From positions 1-29,659 of the forward strand of contig DFJW01000090.1 in NCBI GenBank assembly GCA_002373775.1: a stretch of DNA of 29,659 nt, given 5' to 3'. Below are positions 1 through 7,744 of this stretch, in pieces. Under the pieces are notes generated by a model. That model had not been told where the DNA came from, did no database searches, and saw nothing but the letters and a program-made list of their open reading frames with translations. The first letter of the stretch is position 1; every line of letters starts with the position of its first letter. Both the position numbers and the translations under genes were made by a program. The DNA comes from Ruminococcus flavefaciens. GTDB taxonomy: Bacteria > Bacillota > Clostridia > Oscillospirales > Ruminococcaceae.

Positions 1-2
1 CA

Positions 3-128
3 GCTACAAACGCAACAAAGCCTGCTACAGTTGAGACAGGTGCAGAAGTCAAGGTTCCGCTGTTTATCAACGAAGGCGAGAAGATCCAGATCGACACAAG
101 AACCGGCGAGTACATGTCCAGAGCATAA
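3..128 (+). CDS. efp: Elongation factor P, C-terminal fragment (5' truncated by window)
   Basis: The window opens inside this gene; only the last 41 codons and the TAA are present. The visible residues read [13 protein letters not shown], then [20 protein letters not shown] and MSRA, which is the typical end of EF-P OB domain III. EF-P is a ribosome-bound tRNA mimic that relieves stalling at polyproline stretches in the cytoplasm. The modification-site loop lies in the missing N-terminal part, so the type of modification cannot be judged. The next gene starts 37 bp downstream with no terminator between them, so the two are probably co-transcribed. The identification is firm despite the truncation because the C-terminal signature is very specific. 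Confidence 0.95.
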   Translation, partial: ATNATKPATVETGAEVKVPLFINEGEKIQIDTRTGEYMSRA

Positions 129-165
129 TTGCATCTTAATAATATTCCTGCAAGGAGGAACAGAA

Positions 166-675
166 ATGAAGCTTACTGAAAAAATGTCATATTTACAGGG
201 ACTTTTAGACGGCATGGAGATCGACGGCTCAACCAAGGAAGGCAAAGCGCTTCTCCAGATGTCTGAAGTTATGTCTGAACTGGTACTCTATGTAGAAGAT
301 CTTCAGTCACAGGTAGACGAGCTCACAGAGCTCTGCGATATCCTTGATGAAGACCTCGGCAGCGTAGAGGACGATCTTTACGAAGACGAAGATGATGACT
401 TCGACTGTGACAACTGCGACGGCGATTGTGACAGCTGTGAAGATGATTGGGACGATGATGACGACGATTATGATTTCGACGACGATGATGACGATGAGGA
501 GCTTTACTCTGTTGTATGTCCCTCATGCGGAGATGAGATCTATATCGACGAGACAATGATCGACGAAGGTTCTATCAATTGTCCTAACTGCAATGAGCTG
601 CTTGAATTTGACTATGACGATCTTACTATCGAGGATTTCGAAGATAGTGATGATGACGAAGAGTCAGACAAGTGA
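166..675 (+). CDS. CD1247 N-terminal-domain protein with acidic Cys-rich linker and zinc ribbon
   Basis: A 169-residue protein of unknown function. The ATG at 166 is preceded by AAGGAGG at a good distance; the frame stays open upstream, but no start there has a ribosome site. Residues 1-65 (EKMSYLQGLLDGMEID then STKEGKALLQ and a helical stretch ending in DEDLGSVEDDLY) match the CD1247 N-terminal domain of clostridia, probably a coiled-coil. Residues 70-112 are mostly Asp/Glu and contain C81-x2-C84-x3-C88-x2-C91. Residues 118-145 form a zinc-ribbon-like pair C118-x2-C121 and C139-x2-C142. The tail is again acidic. From memory, the gene sits next to efp in other clostridia. The acidic Cys cluster could bind a second metal, but that is inference. 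Confidence 0.85.
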   Translation: MKLTEKMSYLQGLLDGMEIDGSTKEGKALLQMSEVMSELVLYVEDLQSQVDELTELCDILDEDLGSVEDDLYEDEDDDFDCDNCDGDCDSCEDDWDDDDDDYDFDDDDDDEELYSVVCPSCGDEIYIDETMIDEGSINCPNCNELLEFDYDDLTIEDFEDSDDDEESDK

Positions 676-703
676 TCGGCTGATCTGAAAAGAATAGACT
701 CAT

Positions 704-740
704 AGGCTTGAGATCTGTGATGCAGGTCTCGAGCCTTTTT
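704..740 (+). terminator. Rho-independent terminator after the CD1247-type gene
   Basis: A 12-bp stem (705-716 with 724-735, two G-U pairs) and a 7-nt loop are followed by five T. It closes the efp–CD1247 transcript and ends only 28 nt before the relQ start, so relQ depends on read-through or on a promoter inside this gap. Confidence 0.85.
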
Positions 741-768
741 AGTGAAGGGATTAATAAAAGATAAGGAA

Positions 769-1476
769 ATGAAAAATATTGATTCAGAGATGAGGCAGGA
801 ACTGATATCTTCCGAAGCTACAGCGATGAGCATGACAGAAGAGGAGTTCTTTGCACATTTTGAAAAGAGCATGATATCGAACCAGCAGTTCTTTATGTAT
901 TATCGATGTGCGATCATGGAGATCGAGACTAAGTTCAAGGTGCTGAACGAACAGTTTTCGATAAACAGTGAGCGCAATCCGATAGAATTCATACAGTCGC
1001 GCATCAAGAGTTACGGCAGTCTGTACCGTAAGATGATAGCGAAGGATATACCTCGCACATATGCGGCTATGGAAGCTAACATATACGATATAGCCGGGGT
1101 AAGAGTCGTATGTTCATTCATAGAAGACATATACAGGCTCGCAGACTGCTTCCTGCGGCAAGACGATATCCGTCTGATAGAGCGCAAGGACTACATAAGC
1201 GAACCGAAGGCGAACGGTTACCGCAGTCTTCATCTGATAGTAGAAGTGCCGATATTTCTTGAGAATGAGAAGAAGCCTGTGAAGGTAGAGGTGCAGCTCA
1301 GGACGATAGCAATGGACTTCTGGGCAAGTCTGGAGCACAAACTGCGTTACAAAAAGGATATCCAGCCGGAGACACTCGGAATGCTGACGAGCGAGCTGAA
1401 AACGTGTGCCGACGAAAGCGCAGCACTTGACAAGCGCATGCAGGTCATAAAGAACATAATATCCGGTGAGATATAA
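769..1476 (+). CDS. relQ: Small alarmone synthetase, RelQ/YjbM-type GTP pyrophosphokinase
   Basis: Cytoplasmic enzyme that transfers pyrophosphate from ATP to GTP or GDP to make (p)ppGpp. The 235-residue protein contains one RelA_SpoT synthetase domain and no HD hydrolase, TGS or ACT domain, as in RelQ/RelP proteins. Visible motifs are IAGVRVVCSF (108-117), NGYRSLH (149-155) and EVQLRTIAMDFW...LEHKLRYK (174-195), all typical of this fold. The start is uncertain: ATG 769 has AAGGA directly before it (spacing too short), the in-frame GTG at 742 touches the preceding terminator, and ATG 790 has no ribosome site. No clear promoter was found in 676-768. RelQ is more likely than RelP from general sequence character, but the split is not certain. 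Confidence 0.93.
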   Translation: MKNIDSEMRQELISSEATAMSMTEEEFFAHFEKSMISNQQFFMYYRCAIMEIETKFKVLNEQFSINSERNPIEFIQSRIKSYGSLYRKMIAKDIPRTYAAMEANIYDIAGVRVVCSFIEDIYRLADCFLRQDDIRLIERKDYISEPKANGYRSLHLIVEVPIFLENEKKPVKVEVQLRTIAMDFWASLEHKLRYKKDIQPETLGMLTSELKTCADESAALDKRMQVIKNIISGEI

Positions 1477-1499
1477 CGCATCCGGTCTAACTAAAAATA

Positions 1500-1532
1500 C
1501 AGGGGCAGGAACTGAAACGGTTCCTGCCCCTG
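1500..1532. terminator. Bidirectional terminator between relQ and hom
   Basis: A perfect 13-bp inverted repeat (1500-1512 with 1520-1532) has a 7-nt loop. On the plus strand it is followed by an A/T-rich run (AAATATTTTA). On the minus strand it is followed by TATTTTTAG, so it can end both relQ and the convergent pheB–hom transcript. Confidence 0.85.
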
Positions 1533-1566
1533 AAATATTTTATTATGCTGTTCAGACAGATATCTG

Positions 1567-2757
1567 TCATTCAAAAACGGGATACATTGCGAGGGCACCG
1601 AGCTTTGAAGCTTCAGCCTCAGCAGCTTCAAGAGTCATAACATTTTCAGTTATGAAGGATATGCCGTTCTCGTGTTCATAAGAGCCTTCCGGAACATCTG
1701 TGCCAGCCGGTACACGGAAATACCAGCGTGCAGCGAGCTTCTTGTGGGATTCGATGAATGAATCGTCTGAAGCTGATTCCCAGCTCTGCGAGAATACAGT
1801 TACCTTATGCTTTACAGCTTCGATAACGTCGCCCAAAACAGCACTTGCAGTAGGAAGCTTGCCGGCACCTCTGCCGTAGAACATTGCCTGATCTATACCG
1901 TCGCCGTAAACGAGGACAGCGTTGAATACGTCAGTTACGCCTGAGAGGATGTTCTCGTAGGAAATAAGAGAAGGCATAACAACCGGGAGTATCTTGCCAT
2001 TATCCATTCTGCGGACAGAAGCGATGAGCTTGATAGCGTGTCCGAGAACATCAGCAGCAGCGACATCGCAGAGTTCCACCTGAGATATACCCTTTGTGAA
2101 AACGCTTTTGGGGTAGACGTGTCTGCCGAAAACGAGAGAAGAGATTATGCAGATCTTTCTGCATGCGTCGTGACCTTCGATGTCAGCAGTGGGATCCTTT
2201 TCAGCGTAGCCGAGTTCCTGAGCGAGTTTAAGAGCATCAGCAAAAGGCATATTGTCGTTGTACATCTTGGTGAGGATGAAATTTGTAGTGCCGTTGAGTA
2301 TGCCGGCAACTTTTTCGATATCGTTGGCAGCGAGGCAGCGGTGCAGGGGGCGGATTATCGGGATAGCTCCGCCGACGCTTGCTTCGAAGAAGAAGTTGCA
2401 GTTGTTTTCTTTGGCGATCCTGAGAAGGATATCGCCTTTTTCAGCGACAAGTTCCTTGTTTGAAGTTGAAACGCTCTTGCCCTTTGAGAGGCATGCACTG
2501 ACGAAAGTGAAAGCAGGCTCTACTCCTCCCATGCACTCTGCGACAGCGGTAACTTCGTCATCGTTGAGGATATCGTTGAAGTCTTTTGTGAATTTATCCT
2601 GATAAGGTGAATCCGGGAAGTCTCTAAGATCGAGGATATACTTGATATCCATTTCAGTACCGGCGCGTTTTTCGATGCTTTTCTTATTTTTATAGAAAAG
2701 CTCCACAACGCCCGATCCGACAACTCCGTGACCTAAAACTGCAAATTTGACTGACAT
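1567..2757 (-). CDS. hom: Homoserine dehydrogenase
   Basis: NAD(P)H-dependent reduction of aspartate semialdehyde to homoserine, the branch to Thr and Met. The 396-residue protein shows the Rossmann motif FAVLGHGVVGSGV (5-17), TSNKELVAEKG (98-108), EASVGGAIPIIRPL (125-138), GILNGTTNFILTKM (152-165) and the catalytic signature GYAEKDPTADIEGHDACRK (183-201). GGAGG lies 9 nt before the ATG. Most bacterial Hom proteins are about 430 residues with a C-terminal ACT domain; here the region after about residue 345 (RWYFRV...NGISFITENV) is short and looks like a shrunken ACT remnant. The upstream gene, 20 bp away, encodes a free-standing ACT protein, so the regulatory part may have been split off or taken over (inference). 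Confidence 0.95.
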   Translation of the reverse strand: MSVKFAVLGHGVVGSGVVELFYKNKKSIEKRAGTEMDIKYILDLRDFPDSPYQDKFTKDFNDILNDDEVTAVAECMGGVEPAFTFVSACLSKGKSVSTSNKELVAEKGDILLRIAKENNCNFFFEASVGGAIPIIRPLHRCLAANDIEKVAGILNGTTNFILTKMYNDNMPFADALKLAQELGYAEKDPTADIEGHDACRKICIISSLVFGRHVYPKSVFTKGISQVELCDVAAADVLGHAIKLIASVRRMDNGKILPVVMPSLISYENILSGVTDVFNAVLVYGDGIDQAMFYGRGAGKLPTASAVLGDVIEAVKHKVTVFSQSWESASDDSFIESHKKLAARWYFRVPAGTDVPEGSYEHENGISFITENVMTLEAAEAEASKLGALAMYPVFE

Positions 2758-2777
2758 AAAAAGAAACCTCCGTGATT

Positions 2778-3224
2778 CTATTCGGCTGAGAGTATCTTGA
2801 CCTCTAAAACGCCGTTGAGTTCTGTAATGGAATTAAGGGCGGATATCTGTTCCGCATCAGGAGCACCGGTCATTCTCAGTGAGATATTGACAGTAGCGGC
2901 ACCGTCCACCGGTATGCTCTGATTAACGGTGAGGATATTCGCATTGAGATCATGCAGGAAAACGAGTACGCTTGAAAGCACTCCGGGACTGTCGTTGAGC
3001 ACAAGGTGCATATTCACGATCCTGCGTGTAAACAACTCCTCGTAAGGGAAAACGAAGTCCTTGTATTTATAGAAAGCACTGCGGGATATACCGACACGTC
3101 TGCAAGCAGAAACGAGGCTTTTTTCGCCTTTCTGAGCGATGAGTTTTTTGACCTCCAGAACTTTAAGGAAGACATCCGGGAGTATCCTTGAATCTGCAAC
3201 TATAAGCTGGGGCTTGTTTTCCAT
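2778..3224 (-). CDS. pheB: ACT domain protein, PheB family (possible regulator of Thr/aromatic synthesis)
   Basis: A 148-residue protein close to Bacillus PheB (UPF0735). Residues 13-35 (RILPDVFLKVLEVKKLIAQK) and the helix-turn-helix-like GISRSAFYKYKD (45-56) are the family signature. Residues 71-147 form an ACT domain, with LNDSPGVLSSVL at its start, of the kind that binds small amino acids. The start is ATG 3224: GGAGAG sits 5 nt before it, while the TTG at 3242 has no site. Stop TAG is 20 bp from hom, with which it shares a promoter. PheB usually accompanies pheA; pairing with hom suggests amino-acid sensing for the Thr/Met branch. The molecular function of the family is not well established, so this role is inference. 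Confidence 0.88.
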   Translation of the reverse strand: MENKPQLIVADSRILPDVFLKVLEVKKLIAQKGEKSLVSACRRVGISRSAFYKYKDFVFPYEELFTRRIVNMHLVLNDSPGVLSSVLVFLHDLNANILTVNQSIPVDGAATVNISLRMTGAPDAEQISALNSITELNGVLEVKILSAE

Positions 3225-3289
3225 AACTACTCTCCATGACAATTACTAAAATCGTCCGCCCACGGCGAACAATTGTACATTACTTAATT

Positions 3290-3318
3290 ACTATACCACT
3301 TTTTTGGCTGCTTGTCAA
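3290..3318 (-). promoter_or_regulatory. Promoter of the pheB–hom operon
   Basis: On the minus strand there is a perfect TTGACA (3318-3313), 17 bp, and TATAGT (3295-3290). The predicted start at about 3283 gives a leader of roughly 60 nt, too short for a T-box. Confidence 0.85.
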
Positions 3319-3424
3319 GCAGAATGAGCGGTTTTTTTGGATAACGGTAATTACTCATCCGGGATTTTGGCGTTTTGTATCAATTCTGCGTACATTCGCA
3401 CATCAAATTGTTAAAATAAGCGCA

Positions 3425-3453
3425 TTGAATTTTAATACAGAAAGTAGTATAAT
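3425..3453 (+). promoter_or_regulatory. Promoter of the MATE gene
   Basis: TTGAAT (3425-3430), 17-bp spacer and a perfect TATAAT (3448-3453). It is divergent from the pheB–hom promoter. Transcription would begin near 3460, 40 nt before the ATG. Confidence 0.85.
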
Positions 3454-3499
3454 ATAAAAGTATAATTATCAGGATATTAAATAATAAAGAGGTAGAAAC

Positions 3500-4954
3500 A
3501 TGGAAACAAACGATATCACACAGAGCGGCGGACCGTCTCAGGCAGCAGGAGGTCCCGGAGGCGGAAATCCGCTTGCTTCAGCGCCTGTAAGGGAACTGAT
3601 GGTAAAGTTCGCGATACCGAGCATCATAGGAATGCTGGTCAGTGCGTTATACAATATAGTGGATCAGCTGTTCATCGGACAGAAAGTAGGACCGCTCGGC
3701 AATGCGGCAACGAATATTGCATTTCCGCTGACGACGGCATGCATGGCTCTTGCTCTTCTTTTCGGCATAGGCGGAGCTTCGTGCTTTAATCTTGCTATGG
3801 GAATGGGTGACAGGAAAAAAGCAGGCTACTATGTAGGAAACGCAGTTACGATGCTGATAGGATGCGGTGTAGTACTTGCATCTATAACGCTTGTATTTCT
3901 TGATCCGCTCCTGAAGCTGTTTGGCTCTGACAGTGACATACTTCCGTACGCACACGACTATGTGCAGATCACAGCGATAGGTTTTCCGTTCCTCATACTC
4001 ACCACGGGCGGAGGACATCTCATAAGAGCTGACGGCAGCCCGAAAATGGCGATGATATGCAATCTTGCCGGTGCATTTATCAATACCGCGCTTGACGCCT
4101 TGTTCGTATTCGGATTCGGCTGGGGCATGAAAGGCGCGGCTCTTGCCACAGTCATCGGACAGTTTGTGACAGCGGTGATCGTGATATGGTACATAGCCCA
4201 CTATAAGACTGTTGCACTCGAAAAGGAACATTTTATCCCGGCTAAACAGCATACGAAGAGAGTTGCTACCATAGGAATGGCGTCATTTTTCAATCAGGTA
4301 GCGATAGCGATAGTACAGATCGTACTCAACAATTCACTTGGTTACTACGGAGCACGTTCGGAATACGGTTCATCCGATCCGATAGCCGTAGCCGGAATAG
4401 TAATGAAGGTGAACATGATAGTCTTCTCGATAGTTATAGGACTGGCGCAGGGCACGCAGCCAATCGAGAGTTTCAACTACGGCGCAAGGCGGTTTGACAG
4501 GGTGCGTGAGGCGTACCGGCTCGCAGTAATAGCAGGCGCAACTCTTTCAATACTGGCATTTGTGGTATTCCAGCTCTTCCCGAGACAGATACTCGAACGT
4601 TTCGGCGAAGGAAGCGAGACATATTTTGAATTCGGAGTGAAGTTCTTCCGGATATCCATGTTCTTCACATGGATCAACTGTCTCCAGCCGATAACATCCA
4701 CGTTCTTCACATCCATAGGCAAACCGGTCAAAGGCGTGTTCCTTTCGCTCACAAGGCAGATAATATTTTTTGTGCCGATATTGCTGATACTTCCGCTTTT
4801 CATGAAGATAAACGGTGTAATATACACCGGACCTATAGCAGATCTTGCTTCTGCACTGGTCACGATAGCCATGGCATTCGATGAATTCAGCGACATGAAG
4901 AAACTTGAAGATCAGATCAAGGATTTGAACAAAATGAGTAAAAAAGAGGTTTAA
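3500..4954 (+). CDS. MATE family multidrug/cation efflux transporter
   Basis: A 484-residue inner-membrane protein with about 12 hydrophobic segments. It expels organic cations or drugs by Na+ or H+ antiport. Start ATG 3500 has AGAGG 7 nt upstream. After a Gly/Pro-rich cytoplasmic tail (GGPSQAAGGPGGGNP), residues 31-65 (PVRELMVKFAIPSIIGMLVS followed by ALYNIVDQLFIGQ) are the classic MatE opening, and the two-fold repeat restarts near residue 245 (KRVATIGMASFFNQVAIAIV). GLAQGTQPIESFNYGARRFD (about 314-333) is also family-typical. It looks closest to the MepA-like branch of Bacillota, but substrate cannot be read from sequence. It is a single-gene unit with its own promoter and a terminator that overlaps the last codons. 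Confidence 0.93.
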   Translation: METNDITQSGGPSQAAGGPGGGNPLASAPVRELMVKFAIPSIIGMLVSALYNIVDQLFIGQKVGPLGNAATNIAFPLTTACMALALLFGIGGASCFNLAMGMGDRKKAGYYVGNAVTMLIGCGVVLASITLVFLDPLLKLFGSDSDILPYAHDYVQITAIGFPFLILTTGGGHLIRADGSPKMAMICNLAGAFINTALDALFVFGFGWGMKGAALATVIGQFVTAVIVIWYIAHYKTVALEKEHFIPAKQHTKRVATIGMASFFNQVAIAIVQIVLNNSLGYYGARSEYGSSDPIAVAGIVMKVNMIVFSIVIGLAQGTQPIESFNYGARRFDRVREAYRLAVIAGATLSILAFVVFQLFPRQILERFGEGSETYFEFGVKFFRISMFFTWINCLQPITSTFFTSIGKPVKGVFLSLTRQIIFFVPILLILPLFMKINGVIYTGPIADLASALVTIAMAFDEFSDMKKLEDQIKDLNKMSKKEV

Positions 4955-4968
4955 AAGCCTCTTTTTTT
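4941..4968 (+). terminator. Terminator overlapping the end of the MATE gene
   Basis: AAAAAGAGG (4941-4949) pairs with CCTC plus T-run (4958-4968). The stop codon TAA (4952-4954) lies in the loop, so the last MATE codons form the 5' arm. Confidence 0.8.
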
Positions 4969-4998
4969 GTTTAAATATAAATTATAATTGCAAATCTA

Positions 4999-5027
4999 TT
5001 GATTTATTGTGCCGATTCTGTTATAAT
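4999..5027 (+). promoter_or_regulatory. Promoter of tRNA-Gln
   Basis: TTGATT (4999-5004), 17 bp and a perfect TATAAT (5022-5027), ending 22 bp before the mature tRNA 5' end. Its position fits a stand-alone tRNA transcript. Confidence 0.85.
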
Positions 5028-5049
5028 AATTAGTGTTGTCTATAGTCAA

Positions 5050-5125
5050 TGGGGCATAGCCAAGCGGTAAGGCAACAGACTTTGACTCTGTCATCTCGTG
5101 GGTTCAAATCCCGCTGCCCCAACCA
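5050..5125 (+). tRNA. tRNA-Gln (anticodon TTG)
   Basis: A complete cloverleaf: acceptor TGGGGCA pairs with TGCCCCA; D-arm GCC/GGC; anticodon stem ACAGA/TCTGT around loop CTTTGAC, giving anticodon TTG (reads CAA, and CAG by wobble); T-arm GTGGG with loop TTCAAAT. The discriminator base is A at 5122 and CCA is encoded at 5123-5125. A strong promoter lies just upstream. The 160 bp after it, up to the next gene, show no further RNA gene or terminator that I can support. Confidence 0.97.
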
Positions 5126-5285
5126 GACATTGTCTGAGAGTTCCGGCGGTGCTGAACGTCTAAGTATATGGACGACTGTCGGAGCAGGATGATATTGCTG
5201 TCTGAAACGAGAAGCGGACAGGATCAACAGTCAGCATGCTCATCTTGCTATGGTCAGGCGATGATATACTATACATGGAGGAAGT

Positions 5286-7715
5286 ATGTTTTATTTTGTT
5301 ATTTCAGTAATGATACCGCTTGTGTTTTTCATACTGTCTTATACACTTGCCAATGAGCATATCATTAAAAAAAGCCAAAAAACCGCAGTTCCTGCTAAAC
5401 AAGCAGCCGCAGGTGACAAGAAGACAGCCGATAAAAACAAATCCGGATCGCCGGCAAAAAGTGAAAAGAAGCAGAAAGGCGGAAACAAGATCGTCTTCAG
5501 GCTTTTCGCAGTATTATTTGCAGAGGTCGGCATCCTGATCCTGCTCAATGCAGTTATCAGATACCTGACTTTCAACGGCGGCAGCGGCATACCGGCAGCG
5601 GCAGTCGTGATCGTATCACTGCTTCCGTATGCAGCGGTCATAGCACCATATTGCACGAAGAACAAGAGCTGGCACAGATTCCTGAAGTGGTCAGCAGTAA
5701 GCGCAGCAGCCGTTTTAGTAGCTGAAGTTGCTGTTTTCAACGGCAAGAGCATAACTAAGGACAGTACTGACATAGTGTACACGCCTGAGAATATCCGTGC
5801 AGAAGGCGCAGTAACAACGGCGCCTGATGCCCTGAGATTCACCAGTGACGGTTCACTGTATATCGACGATCTTCCGGATGATGTGCACGGCGTGGTCCTG
5901 AAAGTGCATCAGGACGAGAGGTTCGATGATTATGTCGAGAGCCGTCCGTACCGCTGTACAGCATCATTCACAGATGACAACTTCAAGGATAACTACATGG
6001 TCGCTCAGACAAAATACCTCATGTCCTTTGACCGCGACTGTGATTTCACTATCAATCCATACGGAGATCTGAAGTCTCTGAGGATAAGTTTCAATGACAT
6101 GGCGAATGCCGTGACGGTAAGCGAGGTCCGGGTACTCAGCGCGATACCATTTGCTTTCAGCAATATAAGATTCTATCTGCTGCTCATAGTATTCATAGCA
6201 GCCGTTGCAATAAAGCAGTTCAGGCTCTATAAGGTCACCTACAACAGCAGGAAGCCTCTGCACATACTCATAGCTGAACTGGTAGCGATCATATGTACAT
6301 TGACTGCCATAATGTTCATCAAGCCCGAACAGGAATTCTGGGAATACGATCCGGATTTCAAGCAGACTGCCAATCCCTACATCATGACGCTCGATGCATT
6401 CGAGCATCATCAGGTATCGCTTGACTACGGTGTAGATCCGAGATTCGAGGAGCTTGAAGATAAATACAACTGGAACTCACGCACCAATTCCGGAGCATTC
6501 TATCTCTGGGACTACGCATATCATGACGGAAAGTACTACACCTACTTCGGCGTTACGCCGACACTCACGCTGTACTATCCGTTCTATAAGATAACCGGAA
6601 AATTACCGCCTCTGAGCATAGCGAACGTTATTTTCGGAGCTCTGGCGATATTCATGTTCTGTCAGATGCTTCTTGCAGCCGTGAAGCTTTTTGCCCCACG
6701 CGCTAACATGCTTCTGCTCCTGCTGGCGATGCCTGCGGGAGTGAGCTGCCTTGGCGTACACTACATCATGAACTATGCAGACATGTACTGCCTGCCTCTG
6801 GGAGCCGGAATGACATTCCTGTTCCTGTGTCTGTGGCTCAGCTTCAAGGCATGTGCATCCAGACACAAGATCGCAAGGCTCATAATGCTGTTCATAGCCG
6901 GCGCATCACTTGCGCTTGCAGTAGGTGCACGTCCCGGCATGGCACTCAGTTCAGCGATACTGTTCCCGCTGTTCATAGGCATACTCCTCAACAAGAAGGA
7001 GAAGCTCTGGTACAGACTCACACAAGGCGTATGTTTCGTTCTTCCGCTTTTAGCAGGCGGCATTGGCATCATGTGGTATAACAATGCAAGATTCGGATCG
7101 CCTTTCGATTTCGGTGCAAAGTATCAGCTGACAGTCAGCAATGTAAGTGCCAATAAGGTAAGGCTCTCAAGCTTCCCCGCAATGCTCTATCACTATTTCT
7201 TCATGGGAACAAAACCGCGTTCAACATTCCCGTTTGTAGAGATGCAGGCATTCGGACTTGACAACTACAGCCAGTACACATATGTGGACTTCGCGCTTTC
7301 AGTGTTCGTATTCCCGATGATAGTACTCGGCGTGCTGCTAATACCGTATGTATTCAAGAAAAAGCACAGTCCTTCTATACACGGTACCACAGCGCTTCAG
7401 AACAACGCATTCTATGTCATATGCTTTGCAATGGCGTTGTTCATAGGCTGGCAGGATTTCTGTCTCGGCGGAATAATCCACCGTTACGTTATAGATATTA
7501 TGCCGCTAATGACACTCGGCACGACACTTGTACTTCTCCGTGTGCTCCATGCACCTGAGAAGAAGAGATATCTCTATACAGCAGCAATAGCAGCAATGGT
7601 GATATCCTTCGCGCTCAGCTGGCTCATAGCACTTACGAACCGTACAGGAACTATACATCTTCACAATCCTAATCTGCTTGAAGATCTTGAGAACAATCTT
7701 ATCTTCTGGCGCTGA
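5286..7715 (+). CDS. Large polytopic membrane protein, GT-C-type glycosyltransferase-like
   Basis: An 809-residue protein with roughly 13 hydrophobic segments. GGAGG is 5 nt before the ATG. Order: a TM helix (1-22); a Lys/Ala-rich cytoplasmic stretch (27-70); three TM helices (72-150); a soluble, probably extracytoplasmic segment (about 155-285, with regularly spaced beta-like strands); then TM helices to the end. Family-like motifs of lipid-linked-sugar GT-C proteins include DGKYYTYFGVTPTLTLYYP (about 414-432), GARPGMALS (about 547) and YNNARFGSPFDFGAKYQLT (about 598-616). The exact family was not recognised. The two genes that follow (FAD enzyme and GtrA) make a role in cell-wall polymer or lipid-linked sugar transfer likely, by inference. 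It could also be a non-enzymatic polymer-assembly protein. Confidence 0.7.
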   Translation: MFYFVISVMIPLVFFILSYTLANEHIIKKSQKTAVPAKQAAAGDKKTADKNKSGSPAKSEKKQKGGNKIVFRLFAVLFAEVGILILLNAVIRYLTFNGGSGIPAAAVVIVSLLPYAAVIAPYCTKNKSWHRFLKWSAVSAAAVLVAEVAVFNGKSITKDSTDIVYTPENIRAEGAVTTAPDALRFTSDGSLYIDDLPDDVHGVVLKVHQDERFDDYVESRPYRCTASFTDDNFKDNYMVAQTKYLMSFDRDCDFTINPYGDLKSLRISFNDMANAVTVSEVRVLSAIPFAFSNIRFYLLLIVFIAAVAIKQFRLYKVTYNSRKPLHILIAELVAIICTLTAIMFIKPEQEFWEYDPDFKQTANPYIMTLDAFEHHQVSLDYGVDPRFEELEDKYNWNSRTNSGAFYLWDYAYHDGKYYTYFGVTPTLTLYYPFYKITGKLPPLSIANVIFGALAIFMFCQMLLAAVKLFAPRANMLLLLLAMPAGVSCLGVHYIMNYADMYCLPLGAGMTFLFLCLWLSFKACASRHKIARLIMLFIAGASLALAVGARPGMALSSAILFPLFIGILLNKKEKLWYRLTQGVCFVLPLLAGGIGIMWYNNARFGSPFDFGAKYQLTVSNVSANKVRLSSFPAMLYHYFFMGTKPRSTFPFVEMQAFGLDNYSQYTYVDFALSVFVFPMIVLGVLLIPYVFKKKHSPSIHGTTALQNNAFYVICFAMALFIGWQDFCLGGIIHRYVIDIMPLMTLGTTLVLLRVLHAPEKKRYLYTAAIAAMVISFALSWLIALTNRTGTIHLHNPNLLEDLENNLIFWR

Positions 7716-7744
7716 TAATAATAAAAACGAAAGGATCATAAGAC

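Noticed and set aside
2038..2602. Plus-strand frames inside hom
   Set aside because: Shadows; the reverse-strand homoserine dehydrogenase motifs are unambiguous.
3225..3283. T-box or other riboswitch in the pheB–hom leader
   Set aside because: The predicted leader is only about 60 nt and shows no T-box sequence or terminator stem.
5030..5227. Reverse-strand frame with the sequence GQRDLNPRDDRV
   Set aside because: A well-known false protein produced by reading a tRNA gene antisense; the tRNA-Gln cloverleaf is complete.
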